Assembly: GCA_000715635.1 (NCBI GenBank)
Contig: KL569113.1
Location: 54,951 to 60,475, forward strand
Reading direction: 5' to 3'
DNA: 5,525 nt
Origin: Streptomyces violaceus
Lineage (GTDB): Bacteria; Actinomycetota; Actinomycetes; Streptomycetales; Streptomycetaceae
Position 1 is the first letter of the stretch; every line of letters starts with the position of its first letter. Of this stretch, positions 5,284-5,525 are shown piece by piece. The translations under genes were made by a program, and so were the position numbers. The notes beneath the pieces were generated by a model. The model ran no database searches. It worked only from the letters and a program-made list of their open reading frames with translations, and was not told the origin of the DNA.

Positions 5284-5525
5284 TCAGCCGGCCAGGCCCG
5301 ACGACACCGGGGCCCTCGCCGGGCGCGCGGCCAGTGTCTCTCCCGCCACCACCGACAGCGCGCAGACCACGCCCGCCGCGAGCACCGCCCAGTCACCCAG
5401 GAACGTGCAGCAGATCACCAGCAGTGCCGTCGTCGGCAGCACCAGCTGCTGGGTGATGCCCGCTTTGAAGTGACGCGAGTGCAGGGCCCACACGGTCAGC
5501 AGATACAGGGCCGTCGGCAGGGGCA
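5284..5525 (-). CDS. C-terminal fragment of an integral membrane protein, possibly LtrA-like (truncated by window edge)
   Basis: The frame is open to the end of the window, so only the last ~80 codons are seen; the GTG at 5493 is probably internal. The fragment has at least two or three hydrophobic segments (LPTALYLLTVWAL, LVLPTTALLVICCTFLG and WAVLAAGVVCALSVVAG) separated by a short basic loop (HSRHFKAG), and ends in a hydrophilic Ala/Pro/Arg tail. The spacing and the ALYLL..WALH pattern recall the C-terminal end of actinobacterial low-temperature-requirement A (LtrA) proteins, membrane proteins of poorly known function. That identification is from memory on a short fragment; another multi-pass membrane protein is possible. 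It could be cotranscribed with the S58 hydrolase gene 58 bp downstream, as no hairpin with a T-run separates them. Confidence 0.65.
   Translation of the reverse strand, partial: PLPTALYLLTVWALHSRHFKAGITQQLVLPTTALLVICCTFLGDWAVLAAGVVCALSVVAGETLAARPARAPVSSGLAG

Noticed and set aside
4131..5456. Long plus-strand open frame opposite the S58 hydrolase gene
   Set aside because: Arg/His/Pro-rich composition with no recognisable domain; it runs across two minus-strand genes and their intergenic gap.
1..5525. Defence island, CRISPR array, toxin-antitoxin pair or mobile element
   Set aside because: No repeat-spacer periodicity, nuclease, transposase or integrase motif, or terminal inverted repeats were seen; every long gene belongs to an ordinary chromosomal family.

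Overview
The window is high-GC actinobacterial DNA, almost certainly from a Streptomyces species. The evidence is the strong G/C bias at third codon positions, GTG and TTG starts preceded by GGGAG ribosome sites, a rare in-frame TTA codon, a lipobox-bearing L,D-transpeptidase with Ig-like domains, and a fructose PTS permease of actinobacterial type. From memory, the gene order resembles the fruRKA neighbourhood of streptomycete chromosomes. This looks like core-chromosome sequence: I see no transposase, integrase, tRNA, rRNA, CRISPR array or attachment site.

Layout. (1) At 1-1605 on the plus strand is the 3' part of a fructose-specific PTS permease (FruA; IIB and IIC domains, with any IIA domain lying upstream of the window). 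(2) The fruA/DUF6227 boundary at 1606-1878 holds a perfect 13-bp hairpin that can end transcription in both directions, a second smaller hairpin, and a possible 52-codon plus-strand ORF. The stop codon of that ORF interlocks with the stop of the facing gene through a shared CTAG. (3) At 1875-2621 on the minus strand is a 248-residue protein of unknown function (DUF6227-like). It is built of two related halves, starts with TTG and contains a TTA codon. Its upstream region carries a 15-bp palindrome, a possible -10 element and a possible 8-residue leader ORF overlapping the start codon. (4) At 2801-4018 on the minus strand is a lipoprotein L,D-transpeptidase, followed by two tandem intrinsic terminators. 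(5) At 4185-5225 on the minus strand is an S58/P1-family (DmpA/ThnT-like) self-processing hydrolase. (6) At 5284-5525 on the minus strand is the C-terminal end of a membrane protein, possibly LtrA-like, running off the window.

How the parts relate. FruA belongs to an upstream-encoded fructose uptake unit. The four minus-strand genes read toward it. The membrane protein and the S58 hydrolase (58 bp apart) could share a transcript. The transpeptidase and the DUF6227-like gene appear to be separate units, because tandem terminators lie between them. No functional link between fructose uptake and the minus-strand genes can be shown from the sequence. I found no convincing new multi-gene system. 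The most unusual material is the DUF6227-like gene: an uncharacterised duplicated-domain protein with a TTA codon, a possible leader peptide, an upstream palindrome and an antisense-overlapping 3' end.
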